This document shows, piece after piece, positions 18,424 through 26,095 of a stretch of DNA of 64,000 bases. A program made the translations under genes and the position numbers. A model generated the notes under the pieces. The model was given only the letters and a program-made list of their open reading frames with translations. It had not been told where the DNA came from and ran no database searches. Position 1 is the first letter of the stretch. The number at the start of each line of letters is the position of its first letter. The DNA lies in the NCBI GenBank assembly GCA_016719785.1, contig JADJYJ010000008.1, positions 328,272-392,271 of the forward strand, read 5' to 3'. This DNA is from Candidatus Amarolinea dominans (GTDB lineage Bacteria; Chloroflexota; Anaerolineae; SSC4; Amarolineaceae).

Positions 18424-18503
18424 TCGACGGCTACCCGATCTCCGTTAGCTGTGCAATGCAATCCGACCAACCGCTCACCCCACCCGTGATATGAGGTCTT
18501 TGG

Positions 18504-19925
18504 ATGTCACTAAGCCTGGAGCCTGCGTGCATACGCCTGGAAGCGGCCATCCGCGCCCAAAACAGCGCCCTGTCGTCGTCTGATGCCGCCCTGGCCCTGC
18601 TTGGCCTGCACGCTTCTCTCACACAGGCTCTGCAGCAATGGCAGGAGACACTGATTGCGCCGGCGCCGGATCAGGCTGAACTCCAGCCGGTCGCGGCCGC
18701 GCCCGCGTTCCCTGAACTCCTACAGGCCGGTGGCCCGCTCAGCGCGCGGCTGACGGTTGAGCAGGCGACCACCCTGTCTGCCCTGCACGCGCTGCGCCAG
18801 CGCCTCATCACCGGCGATGCAACGGTGACAGCCGCCGAACTGTATCAGCACGCCCATCAGGCCGCGCAGACCGCGGCTGACCTGTGGCCCAACCTGAGCG
18901 AGCGCCCAGCGCCGCAGGTAGAATGGCCGCCTGCCGCGGCCATCCAGGAACCGCTGCCAGCGGGCGTCGAACAGGCGCAGCGCGAGCTGCAGCGCCAGCG
19001 TCAGCGCACCGTGGAATTGGAACAAAACTCGCAACGCCTGTCGCGCGCGCTGACGGCCGCCAACAACGAGATGGATCGTCTGCGTGCCCTTCTGGCCGGC
19101 GCCAACAAGCCCGAAAATACCACCCCGGAGTGGCAGCAGGGCCTGCAATTCCTCTTCATCGGCCTGCTCTTCATCGGCATCGGTTTGGGCGCCTACTTCC
19201 TGGCACGCCTGGCCCTCAACCTGCCCTGGCCCTGGCTCTTCACCAGCTTTCTGATCGTGCTCGGACTGCCGGTTGGCCTTTACGCCGGCGCCATCTACAT
19301 CGTGCGCGGCAGCCGCAAATTGAGCCTCGATCGCCTGCTTGGCTATGCCGCCATCCTTCTCCTGTTGGCCTTTGTGGTCGCGACCCTGGCCGACCAGACG
19401 CCGGGAAGCCTGTCTGTGCGGGCCGGCGCGGTGATGACGCGCTGGGTCGGCGGCGCCCTGCGTTCACCGCTCACCCTCATCCAGGCGGGACTGCAGGCGC
19501 CGGCGCCCTTCATCGCCGCGCTGCGCGGACGTTCGCCCACAGTGACGCTGTCAGAAGCCACGGCGGTTGCCAATGCAGCCAGCAGCGAGCCGACCGCCAC
19601 CGCTGCGCCGACGCCCACCCCTGTTCCGGCCACGGTGGCGCCGGAGCCAACCGCCACCGCGTTCATCACGCCTACCGCAACGCTGACGGCCACGGTCAGC
19701 ATCACGATTGGGATCGGCAGCCAGGTGCGGGTTGTCAACACCCAGTTCCTGAACGCACGGCGCGACGCTGGCCTGCGCTTTCAGTTGGCCACACGCTTCC
19801 CGGCCGACGTGATCCTGACCGTGCTGCGCGGCCCCATCACAGCCGACAACTACACCTGGTGGGAAGTCAAAGGCGAGGCGGGGCAGGGGTGGTGCGCCGA
19901 TCAATGGCTGCAACCGGCGCCCTGA
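18504..19925 (+). CDS. Membrane protein with coiled coil and C-terminal SH3-like domain
   Basis: A 473-residue protein I do not recognise as a named family. Residues about 1-180 are alanine/glutamine-rich helix. A coiled coil follows (about 155-200, AQRELQRQRQRTVELEQNSQ). Then come three membrane segments (about 215-235, 243-270, 280-297, the last being LLGYAAILLLLAFVVATLA). After a Thr/Ala/Pro linker (TATAAPTPTPVPATVAPEPT) a bacterial SH3-type domain closes the chain (SQVRVVNTQFLNARRDAG, WWEVKGEAGQGWCADQWL). SH3 domains of this kind bind cell-wall material, so the end is probably outside the cell. GAGGT precedes the ATG. A role in envelope maintenance is a guess. Confidence 0.7.
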   Translation: MSLSLEPACIRLEAAIRAQNSALSSSDAALALLGLHASLTQALQQWQETLIAPAPDQAELQPVAAAPAFPELLQAGGPLSARLTVEQATTLSALHALRQRLITGDATVTAAELYQHAHQAAQTAADLWPNLSERPAPQVEWPPAAAIQEPLPAGVEQAQRELQRQRQRTVELEQNSQRLSRALTAANNEMDRLRALLAGANKPENTTPEWQQGLQFLFIGLLFIGIGLGAYFLARLALNLPWPWLFTSFLIVLGLPVGLYAGAIYIVRGSRKLSLDRLLGYAAILLLLAFVVATLADQTPGSLSVRAGAVMTRWVGGALRSPLTLIQAGLQAPAPFIAALRGRSPTVTLSEATAVANAASSEPTATAAPTPTPVPATVAPEPTATAFITPTATLTATVSITIGIGSQVRVVNTQFLNARRDAGLRFQLATRFPADVILTVLRGPITADNYTWWEVKGEAGQGWCADQWLQPAP

Positions 19926-19945
19926 TCCGCAGGCAGTGCTGCAAA

Positions 19946-19979
19946 GGCCGGTCAGAAGAGATCGGCCAACCGGTTTTTG
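19946..19979 (+). terminator. Possible intrinsic terminator upstream of glgC
   Basis: GGCCG and CGGCC pair around a 12-base loop, and the sequence runs on into ACCGGTTTTTG. The stem is only 5 bp before a short T run, so this is a weak candidate. It would end the transcript of the SH3-tailed gene. Confidence 0.35.
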
Positions 19980-20015
19980 TTATCTGTTTCTCACCATTTT
20001 TTCCGGAGGAAGACC

Positions 20016-21272
20016 TTGAAAAAAGTCGTCGCCATGATTCTGGCCGGCGGTGAGGGTGCTCGGCTCAGCGTACTCTCCGAAAAGCGCGCTAAGCCGTCGG
20101 TGCCGTTTGCCGGCAAATACCGCATCATTGATTTCACCCTCTCCAACTGCGTCAATTCGGGTATCCACCACGTGGCTGTCCTGACTCAGTATCGCCCGCA
20201 CTCTCTCAACGATCATATCGGCATCGGCAAGCCCTGGGACCTCGATCGCACGCACGGCGGCGTGCGTCTGTTGCAGCCCTACAAAGGGCGCCGCGCTGAA
20301 GATTGGTACAAAGGCACCGCCGATGCCGTTTACCAGAACCTCGGCTACCTGGAGGACACCGAAGCTGATCTGGTCATCATCCTGTCTGGCGACCACATCT
20401 ACAAGATGGACTATGACGCCATGGTGCGCTATCATCAGGAGATCGGCGCGGCGCTGACGGTTGCGGTGATGAACGTTCCCCTGGAAGAGACCGATCGTTT
20501 TGGCATCATGACCGTTGACGAAAATCAGCGCGTGACGGAATTCACCGAAAAGCCCAAGCAGCGCGACAAAGGCACCCTGGCTTCCATGGGCATCTATATC
20601 TTCGACTGCGACGCGCTCGAAAAACGCCTGCGCCAGGGCGCGGCCAAAGAGCCGAGCCTCGACTTCGGCAAGCATGTCATTCCCGGCATGATCGCCGATG
20701 ATTCCGTCTTCGCCTATCCGTTCGAGGGCTACTGGGTGGACGTGGGCACGATTCAGAGCTACTGGGAGACCAACCTGGCCCTCCTGGAGGACAAACCCGC
20801 GCTCGACCTGTACGACACCGATTGGGTCATTCACACCCGCAGCGAAGAACGACCGCCGGCCAAGATCGGTCTGCAGGCACGCGTGGTCAAGAGTCAGATC
20901 TCCAACGGCTGCAATGTGCGCGGCCTGGTGGTTCATTCCGTACTCTCACCCGGCGTCTATGTTTCGCCCGGCGCGGTGGTGCGGGACTCGATCATCATGA
21001 ACGACACCTACATCGGTCCGGGCGCGATCATTGACAAAGCTATCATTGACAAGGACGTGTGGGTGGGGGCCGGCGCGGTCGTGGGTGAGGGCGATGATCT
21101 GAAACCCAACATCAAAGATCCGGACAAGCTCAATGTCGGCGTCACGGTGGTTGGCAAGGGCGCCCGTATCCCGCCCAACACCCGCATCGGCCGTAACGTG
21201 CTCATCAACAGCGATCTTGATGAAGGCAACTACCCTGGCCTGACCATTGCCAGCGGCGAGACCGTGGGCTAA
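20016..21272 (+). CDS. glgC: Glucose-1-phosphate adenylyltransferase (ADP-glucose pyrophosphorylase), catalytic
   Basis: Makes ADP-glucose from ATP and glucose-1-phosphate, the committed step of bacterial glycogen synthesis. 418 residues from a TTG start; GGAGGA stands about six bases upstream, and the protein then begins MKKVVAMILAGGEGARL like the family. The catalytic arginine and lysine of the nucleotide loop are present (Arg16 in GGEGARL, Lys26 in RAKPSVPF). Also present are the metal-site aspartate in LSGDHIYKMDY, the sugar-phosphate motif FTEKPK and ASMGIYIF. The C-terminal half is a left-handed beta-helix (SPGVYVSPGAVVRDSII). Its partner lies 22 bases downstream. Regulation cannot be read, but the two genes probably form one transcript and one heterotetramer. 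Confidence 0.95.
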   Translation: MKKVVAMILAGGEGARLSVLSEKRAKPSVPFAGKYRIIDFTLSNCVNSGIHHVAVLTQYRPHSLNDHIGIGKPWDLDRTHGGVRLLQPYKGRRAEDWYKGTADAVYQNLGYLEDTEADLVIILSGDHIYKMDYDAMVRYHQEIGAALTVAVMNVPLEETDRFGIMTVDENQRVTEFTEKPKQRDKGTLASMGIYIFDCDALEKRLRQGAAKEPSLDFGKHVIPGMIADDSVFAYPFEGYWVDVGTIQSYWETNLALLEDKPALDLYDTDWVIHTRSEERPPAKIGLQARVVKSQISNGCNVRGLVVHSVLSPGVYVSPGAVVRDSIIMNDTYIGPGAIIDKAIIDKDVWVGAGAVVGEGDDLKPNIKDPDKLNVGVTVVGKGARIPPNTRIGRNVLINSDLDEGNYPGLTIASGETVG

Positions 21273-21294
21273 CTAAGAGAGGAAGAGAGGTGCT

Positions 21295-22536
21295 ATGAAA
21301 GCGCTCGCCATGATCATGGCCGGCGGTGAAAGCCCGGCGCTGAGCGTGCTGACCACGCAGCGGGCCGAACCGGTCGTGCCATTTGCCGGCAAATTCCGCA
21401 TCATTGATTTTGTGCTGTCCAACTGTGTCAACTCCGACATTTTCAATGTGGCCGTGTTGACACAGTATCAGCCCAGGGAACTGATCGAGCACATTGCCCT
21501 GGGCAAACCGTGGGACCTCGACCGCGCCACGGGCGGCGTGCGCGTGCTGCAGCCTTACCCGACGCGTGACGGCGGCGGCTGGCAGCGAGGCACGGCCGAC
21601 GCCATTCGCTACAACCTGGGCTTCGTGCAGGAGCAAAACGTGGATGCCGTCCTCATTCTGGCCGGCGACCATGTCTACAAGATGGACTACCGCAAACTGT
21701 TGACCTTCCACGAACAGACCAACGCCGATGTCACCCTGGCAGTGCGCGAGGTCAGCCCCTTCGACGCCTATCGCTTCGGCATGGTCAAGACAGAGCTGGA
21801 TGGGCGCATCAGCAACTTCGAAGAGAAGCCGCGCCGCACCCGCAGCACCCTGGCCTCGATGGGCATCTACGTCTTCAAACGGGACGTGCTGATTGACTGG
21901 CTGCTGCGTGAAGGCAAGGATCAGGTTGACTTTGGCCGTGAGGTGATCCCCTCCCTGGTCAAGAGCCGTCGCGTCTACGCACATCACTTCGATGGCTACT
22001 GGGTTGACATTGGCACCCTGCAGGCCTACTGGGAAGCCAACATGGCGCTGCTGGCCGAAACTCCCGCGCTGGAGCTGGACGATCCGCGCTGGGTCATTCA
22101 CACCCGCAGCGAGGAACGGCCGCCAGCCTGGGTCGGCGCCGAGGCCCGCGTGGACGGCAATCTGCTGTGTGACGGCTGTCGCATCGAGGGCCGCGTCGAG
22201 CGTTCGATCATCTCGCCGGGGGTCGTCGTGGCACATGGCGCGCTCGTGCGCGACTCGATCATCATGCGTGACACCATCATCGGTGAAGGCGCCATCGTGG
22301 ATCGCGCCATCATTGACACCGATGTGGTCGTCGGCGCCAAGGCCGAGATCGGCGCCGGTGATGACAACACCCCCAATCGCCACGACCCCGCACGTTTCAG
22401 CACCGGGTTGACCGTCATCGGCACGGCCAGCCACATCCCGGCCGGCGTCCACATTGGCCGCAACTGCGTGATCCGCCCCCATCGCAACGCCAAAGACTTC
22501 AGCGACAAAACCGTTGCCAGCGGCGAAACGATCTGA
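21295..22536 (+). CDS. GlgC paralogue lacking catalytic residues, probable regulatory subunit
   Basis: A 413-residue homologue of its upstream neighbour across the full length. The nucleotide loop is degenerate: GGESPAL instead of GGEGARL, so Ala15 replaces the arginine and Ser-Pro replaces Gly-Ala. RAEPVVPF has Glu25 where the catalytic lysine belongs. Other motifs survive (LAGDHVYKMDY, FEEKPR, ASMGIYVF, beta-helix SPGVVVAHGALVRDSII). In the potato large subunit the equivalent two positions are Lys and Thr, and that chain is modulatory. I infer this protein is a non-catalytic partner in a GlgC heterotetramer, similar in logic to GlgD of Firmicutes or plant large subunits. AGAGAGG precedes the ATG. 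Confidence 0.88.
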   Translation: MKALAMIMAGGESPALSVLTTQRAEPVVPFAGKFRIIDFVLSNCVNSDIFNVAVLTQYQPRELIEHIALGKPWDLDRATGGVRVLQPYPTRDGGGWQRGTADAIRYNLGFVQEQNVDAVLILAGDHVYKMDYRKLLTFHEQTNADVTLAVREVSPFDAYRFGMVKTELDGRISNFEEKPRRTRSTLASMGIYVFKRDVLIDWLLREGKDQVDFGREVIPSLVKSRRVYAHHFDGYWVDIGTLQAYWEANMALLAETPALELDDPRWVIHTRSEERPPAWVGAEARVDGNLLCDGCRIEGRVERSIISPGVVVAHGALVRDSIIMRDTIIGEGAIVDRAIIDTDVVVGAKAEIGAGDDNTPNRHDPARFSTGLTVIGTASHIPAGVHIGRNCVIRPHRNAKDFSDKTVASGETI

Positions 22537-22557
22537 TGGCGCACCCCGCCAGACTTC

Positions 22558-22688
22558 GTAACTGCTCAGGCGGCCCCCCTGCCCCCCCAATCCTGGGGGG
22601 AAAAGCATTCGGCTCCCCCAGGATTGGGGGGCAGGGGGGCACTCCGGGCGCTATCGAGACCATTCTCACTGCCTGGCTGAGCAGTTAC
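22558..22688. repeat. Nested inverted repeat between the glgC pair and the acylase gene
   Basis: Outer arms GTAACTGCTCAG and CTGAGCAGTTAC are perfect 12-bp inverted repeats. Inside them are near-perfect arms of about 25 bp starting CCCCCCTGCCCCCC and ending GGGGGGCAGGGGGG around a 14-base loop. The right outer arm recurs at 34846-34857. No T run follows, so it does not look like an intrinsic terminator. A palindromic mobile or REP-type element is more likely. Confidence 0.7.
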
Positions 22689-22748
22689 CAGACTTAGGCC
22701 CCGTTTGACTTCTCAAGTCCCAACATCCAATCTGAAAGGCAACCATTC

Positions 22749-24131
22749 ATGCGCAGAGTCCTACTCACCATTCTTGGCATCATCCTGGCCCTCCTCATCC
22801 TGGTACCCGCTGGCGGATACCTCTTCCTGCGTCGCTCGCTGCCCCAGGTCAACGCCACCATCACCGTGCCTGGCCTGCAAGGCCCGGTGGAGATCGTGCG
22901 CGATGCCGACGGCGTCCCCTACATCTACGCCAGCAACGACCTGGACGCCATCTTCGGCCAGGGCTATGTCCATGCCCAGGACCGCCTGTGGCAGATGGAA
23001 TTTCAGCGCCGCGTGGGCGCCGGTCGCCTGTCCGAAGTCCTGGGCGAATCAACGGTGGACACCGACAAATTCCTGCGCACGTTGGGTACTTACCGCGCGG
23101 CGCAGCAAGCCTGGGAAGCTCTGTCCCCCGAGGCGCAACAGGTGGTCAACGCCTACGTGGGCGGCGTCAACGCCTACCTGGCCGGCAACCCCACCCTGCC
23201 GATCGAATTCACCATCCTGGGCTTCACCCCCGCGCCCTGGCAGCCGGCCGATGTCCTGGTCTGGGCCAAGATGATGGCCTGGAACCTGGGCGGCGATTAC
23301 GAATCGGAACTGGTGCGCGCGCAGATCTACCAGGCGCTGGGGCCAGAGCGCGCCAGCCAGCTCTTCCCGGCCTATCCCACCGATGGCACGCTGATCCTGC
23401 CCAATCTGGGGCAGGGCGCCGGCGCCCTGGCTCACCTCTCGACCGAAGTGCGCGCCATGCTGGGCGCGGAGGCGCTCAATATCGGCAGCAACAACTGGGT
23501 TGTGGGCGGCAGCCGCACCACCACCGGCAAACCGCTGCTGGCCAATGACCCGCACCTGGGCGCGCAGATTCCTTCCATCTGGTATCTGGCCAGCATCCAG
23601 GGCAATCGCCTGCACGCCATCGGCGCCACCCTGCCGGGTATGCCGGGCATCCCCAGCGGGCACAACGACCGCATCGCCTGGGGCGTCACCAACCTGGGGC
23701 CTGATGTGCAAGACCTTTACATGGAGCGCGTCAACCCGGCCAACCCCAACGAGGTGGAGGTCAACGGCGCCTGGCAGCCGCTGACCATCATCAGCGAGAC
23801 GATCCAGGTCAAAGGGCGCAAGGAGCCGATCACCTGGGCCGCGCGCGCCAGCCGTCACGGCCCGCTGATCTCTGACGTGACCAGCGACGCCACGACCACC
23901 CTGGCCCTGCGCTGGACGAGCCTGGATGCCGGGGACACCACGCTGGAAGCCTTCATGCAGGTGATGTACGCCGGCAATTGGGACGAATTCCGCACGGCCC
24001 TGCGCCTACGTGGGACCGTCGCAAAACTTCGTCTACGCGGACGTAGATGGCAATATCGGCTACTACGGCCCCGGCCGCATCCCCATCCGGGCGCAAGGGA
24101 ACGGCTTCATGCCGGCGCCGGGCTGGAATGA
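22749..24131 (+). CDS. Penicillin acylase family protein, 5' part of a frameshifted gene
   Basis: Ntn-hydrolase of the penicillin/acyl-homoserine-lactone acylase family, N-terminal part. A membrane/signal segment (LLTILGIILALLILVPAGGYLF) is followed by the family start (VEIVRDADGVPYIYASNDLD, then FGQGYVHAQDRLWQMEF). The self-processing site is visible as NIGSNNWVVGG, where the serine becomes the nucleophile at the new beta-chain N-terminus; LLANDPHLG follows. Near 24005 the sense frame moves by one base, and the codons from there to 24131 are not homologous. Family knowledge: cleaves amide bonds of N-acyl compounds outside the cytoplasm. The substrate here is unknown; quorum-signal or antibiotic hydrolysis would be speculation. 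Confidence 0.87.
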   Translation: MRRVLLTILGIILALLILVPAGGYLFLRRSLPQVNATITVPGLQGPVEIVRDADGVPYIYASNDLDAIFGQGYVHAQDRLWQMEFQRRVGAGRLSEVLGESTVDTDKFLRTLGTYRAAQQAWEALSPEAQQVVNAYVGGVNAYLAGNPTLPIEFTILGFTPAPWQPADVLVWAKMMAWNLGGDYESELVRAQIYQALGPERASQLFPAYPTDGTLILPNLGQGAGALAHLSTEVRAMLGAEALNIGSNNWVVGGSRTTTGKPLLANDPHLGAQIPSIWYLASIQGNRLHAIGATLPGMPGIPSGHNDRIAWGVTNLGPDVQDLYMERVNPANPNEVEVNGAWQPLTIISETIQVKGRKEPITWAARASRHGPLISDVTSDATTTLALRWTSLDAGDTTLEAFMQVMYAGNWDEFRTALRLRGTVAKLRLRGRRWQYRLLRPRPHPHPGARERLHAGAGLE

Positions 24132-25101
24132 TGAGTACGCCTGGACCGGTTTCATTCCGTTCGATGAACTGCCGCACGATTTCAACCCGGCCAGCGGCTT
24201 CATCGTCACCGCCAACAACAAGGTCGTGCCGGACGCCTACCCCTACTTCCTGGCCACCGATTGGGCGCCGCCCTACCGCGCCACCCGCATCGTGCAGATG
24301 ATCGAGGCCAAAGCCAAACTGTCGCCCGACGACATCGCGGCCATGCATGCTGATCAGCTCTCGCTGCAGGCGCTGGAGCTGCTGTCGTTCTTCCTGCAAA
24401 CGCCCACGCAGACGCCGCAAGAGGCGCAGGCGCTCGACCTGCTCAAGAACTGGGACGGCGTCATGCGTCAGGATAGCGCGGCCGCGGCCATCTACGCCGC
24501 CTGGCTGCTGCACTTGCAGCCGGCGCTCGTGCAGGATGACCTGGGCAAGACGCTGGGCGCGGACTACCTCTCCAGCTTCCACCCCACCTACCTGCTGCAG
24601 ACTCTGGGCCAGGCCAACAGCCCGTGGTGCGACAACGTGCTGACGCCGGGCAACGAGGATTGCCGCACGACGCAGCATGTGGCCCTGCAGGCCGCGCTCA
24701 AGGATCTGACGGAGCGCATGGGCAGCGACGACCTGAAGAACTGGCGCTGGGACAAGATACACTTCACCGAATTCCCGCACAATCCGTTCGACCAGGTCAG
24801 CGCGCTGAAGAACATCTTCAGCCGCCAAATCCCGAATGGCGGCGACGGCTCCACCGTGGACGTCGCGCCCTTCCGCGCCAGCAAACCCTATGCGCAGCGC
24901 CATGTGCCATCCTACCGGCATATCAGCGACCTGAGCGACTGGAACAGCAGCCGCTTCATGCACACCACGGGTCAGTCTGGCAACGTGTTGAGCAGTCACT
25001 ACGACGATTTGATCGCCCGTTGGCAAAAAGTGGAGTACCTGCCCATGCGCTTCGACCGCGACCAGGTCAAGGCGGTGAGCACGTTGAGGCTGCAGCCGTA
25101 G
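24010..25101 (+). CDS. Penicillin acylase family protein, 3' part of a frameshifted gene
   Basis: Continues the acylase beta chain in the next frame: GPSQNFVYADVDGNIGYY is the family segment that should follow the upstream part directly. Later motifs fit the family (FIVTANNKVVPDAYPYFL, LLKNWDGVMRQDSAAAAIY, PSYRHISDLSDWNSS, TGQSGNVLSSHYDDLIARW). The combined locus of 2,353 bases is one over a multiple of three, consistent with one extra base around CGCCTACG. If the shift is a sequencing error, the intact protein has about 783 residues, the normal length of the family. Confidence 0.87.
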   Translation: MGPSQNFVYADVDGNIGYYGPGRIPIRAQGNGFMPAPGWNDEYAWTGFIPFDELPHDFNPASGFIVTANNKVVPDAYPYFLATDWAPPYRATRIVQMIEAKAKLSPDDIAAMHADQLSLQALELLSFFLQTPTQTPQEAQALDLLKNWDGVMRQDSAAAAIYAAWLLHLQPALVQDDLGKTLGADYLSSFHPTYLLQTLGQANSPWCDNVLTPGNEDCRTTQHVALQAALKDLTERMGSDDLKNWRWDKIHFTEFPHNPFDQVSALKNIFSRQIPNGGDGSTVDVAPFRASKPYAQRHVPSYRHISDLSDWNSSRFMHTTGQSGNVLSSHYDDLIARWQKVEYLPMRFDRDQVKAVSTLRLQP

Positions 25102-25109
25102 GGGAGAGG

Positions 25110-25239
25110 CCTCACCTCATCCCCCGGCCCCTTCTCCTCTCCGCACAGCGGAGAGGAGAAGGGGGGAAGAGGGCCTCACCTCATCCCCCGGCCCCTTCTC
25201 CTCTCCGCACGGCGGGAGAGGAGAAGGGGGGAAGAGGGC
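25110..25239. repeat. Two tandem copies of a palindromic element (CCTCACC family)
   Basis: Two units of about 65 bases, each CCTCACCTCATCCCCCGGCC, then a CTTCTCCTCTCCG arm, a short loop and the complementary GGAGAGGAGAAG arm. The copies differ mainly in the loop. Related elements lie inside the restriction gene at 40841-40883 and 41564-41631. They begin just after the acylase stop. Confidence 0.85.
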
Positions 25240-25253
25240 ACACGGGTCATCAC

Positions 25254-25366
25254 TCTTGGCGTCTTAGCGTCTTGGCGTTAAGAGTCTTGGCGTCTTGGCG
25301 TTAAGAGTCTTCCCATCAGGAAACTGTGCTCTATCGCCGACAGCGTCGTCACGCCGGAGGCGTGAC
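25254..25366. repeat. Short direct repeats and a perfect hairpin
   Basis: The phrase TCTTGGCGTCTTGGCGTTAA is repeated about twice in imperfect form (25254-25310). Further on is the perfect 8-bp hairpin GTCACGCCGGAGGCGTGAC (25348-25366). Both are common kinds of intergenic filler repeat. The hairpin is followed only 20-odd bases later by a T run, so it is a poor terminator. Confidence 0.5.
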
Positions 25367-25395
25367 CTACGGGTGGCGGGGGTGCTGTTTTTAGG

Positions 25396-26095
25396 TCAGC
25401 CTTGACCGGGAGCGGCGCCAGCCGGTGGCAGCCAGACGGTGAAAGCGCTGCCCTGCCCCACCTGACTCGCCAGCGTGATCTGGCCCCCCTGGCGCTGCAT
25501 GATCTCACGGCAGATTGCCAGTCCCAAGCCGGTGCCGGGGACGTTGCGCTGCCGTGCGGCGGCGCCGCGATAGAAGCGCTCGAAGATGTGCGTCTGGTCT
25601 TCGGGGGTGATACCCGGCCCGGTATCCCCCACCGTCAGGGTGACCCAGGGGCGACCGTCCTTTTGTTGCAGCGCACTGCTCAGGATGATGCTGCCCCCCG
25701 CCGGTGTGTAGTTCACCGCGTTGGCGATCAAATTGGTCAATACCTGCATCAGGCGGTTGGTGTCGGCCAGCGCCGGGGGCAATTGCGGCTGAGGCAGGAC
25801 CTCCAGCGTCAGACCGGCCTGCCTGATCAACACCTCCCGCGCATCCACCAGCGTTACCATGACCCGGTTGACATCCACGTCCGTCAGGTTGATGCGATTC
25901 CTGCCCTGGTCCAGCCACGAGATGTCCAGCAGATCCGCGATGAGGCGTGCCAGGTGATCCGTTTCGCTCTGCAGCGTGGTCATGTAGTGCGCATGCCTCT
26001 CCGGCTTGCCGCGCTCCAGCAGGTGCAGATGGGTCTTGATGTTGGTCAAGGGCGTGCGCAGCTCGTGTGAAACGTTGGCAATGAACTGGCTCTTG
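25396..26095 (-). CDS. Hybrid histidine kinase, 3' part (kinase core) of a frameshifted gene
   Basis: Holds the catalytic core. The phospho-acceptor helix reads SQFIANVSHELRTPLTNI in this frame, with the histidine in SHELRTP. The ATPase boxes follow: N box QVLTNLIANAVNYTP, G1 VGDTGPGI, F box FERFYRG and G2 GTGLGLAI. The upstream frame breaks just before this segment at GATCAGCCAAGAGCC, where a G seems to be missing: CAG GCC AAG would restore the expected LDQAKSQF. The kinase autophosphorylates on histidine. As written, the histidine sits in a different frame from the sensor domains, so the gene is inactive unless the deletion is a sequencing error. Confidence 0.88.

Noticed and set aside
22574..22639. 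Rho-independent terminator after the glgC pair
   Set aside because: The hairpin is strong but there is no T run on either side, and the outer arms extend far beyond a terminator.
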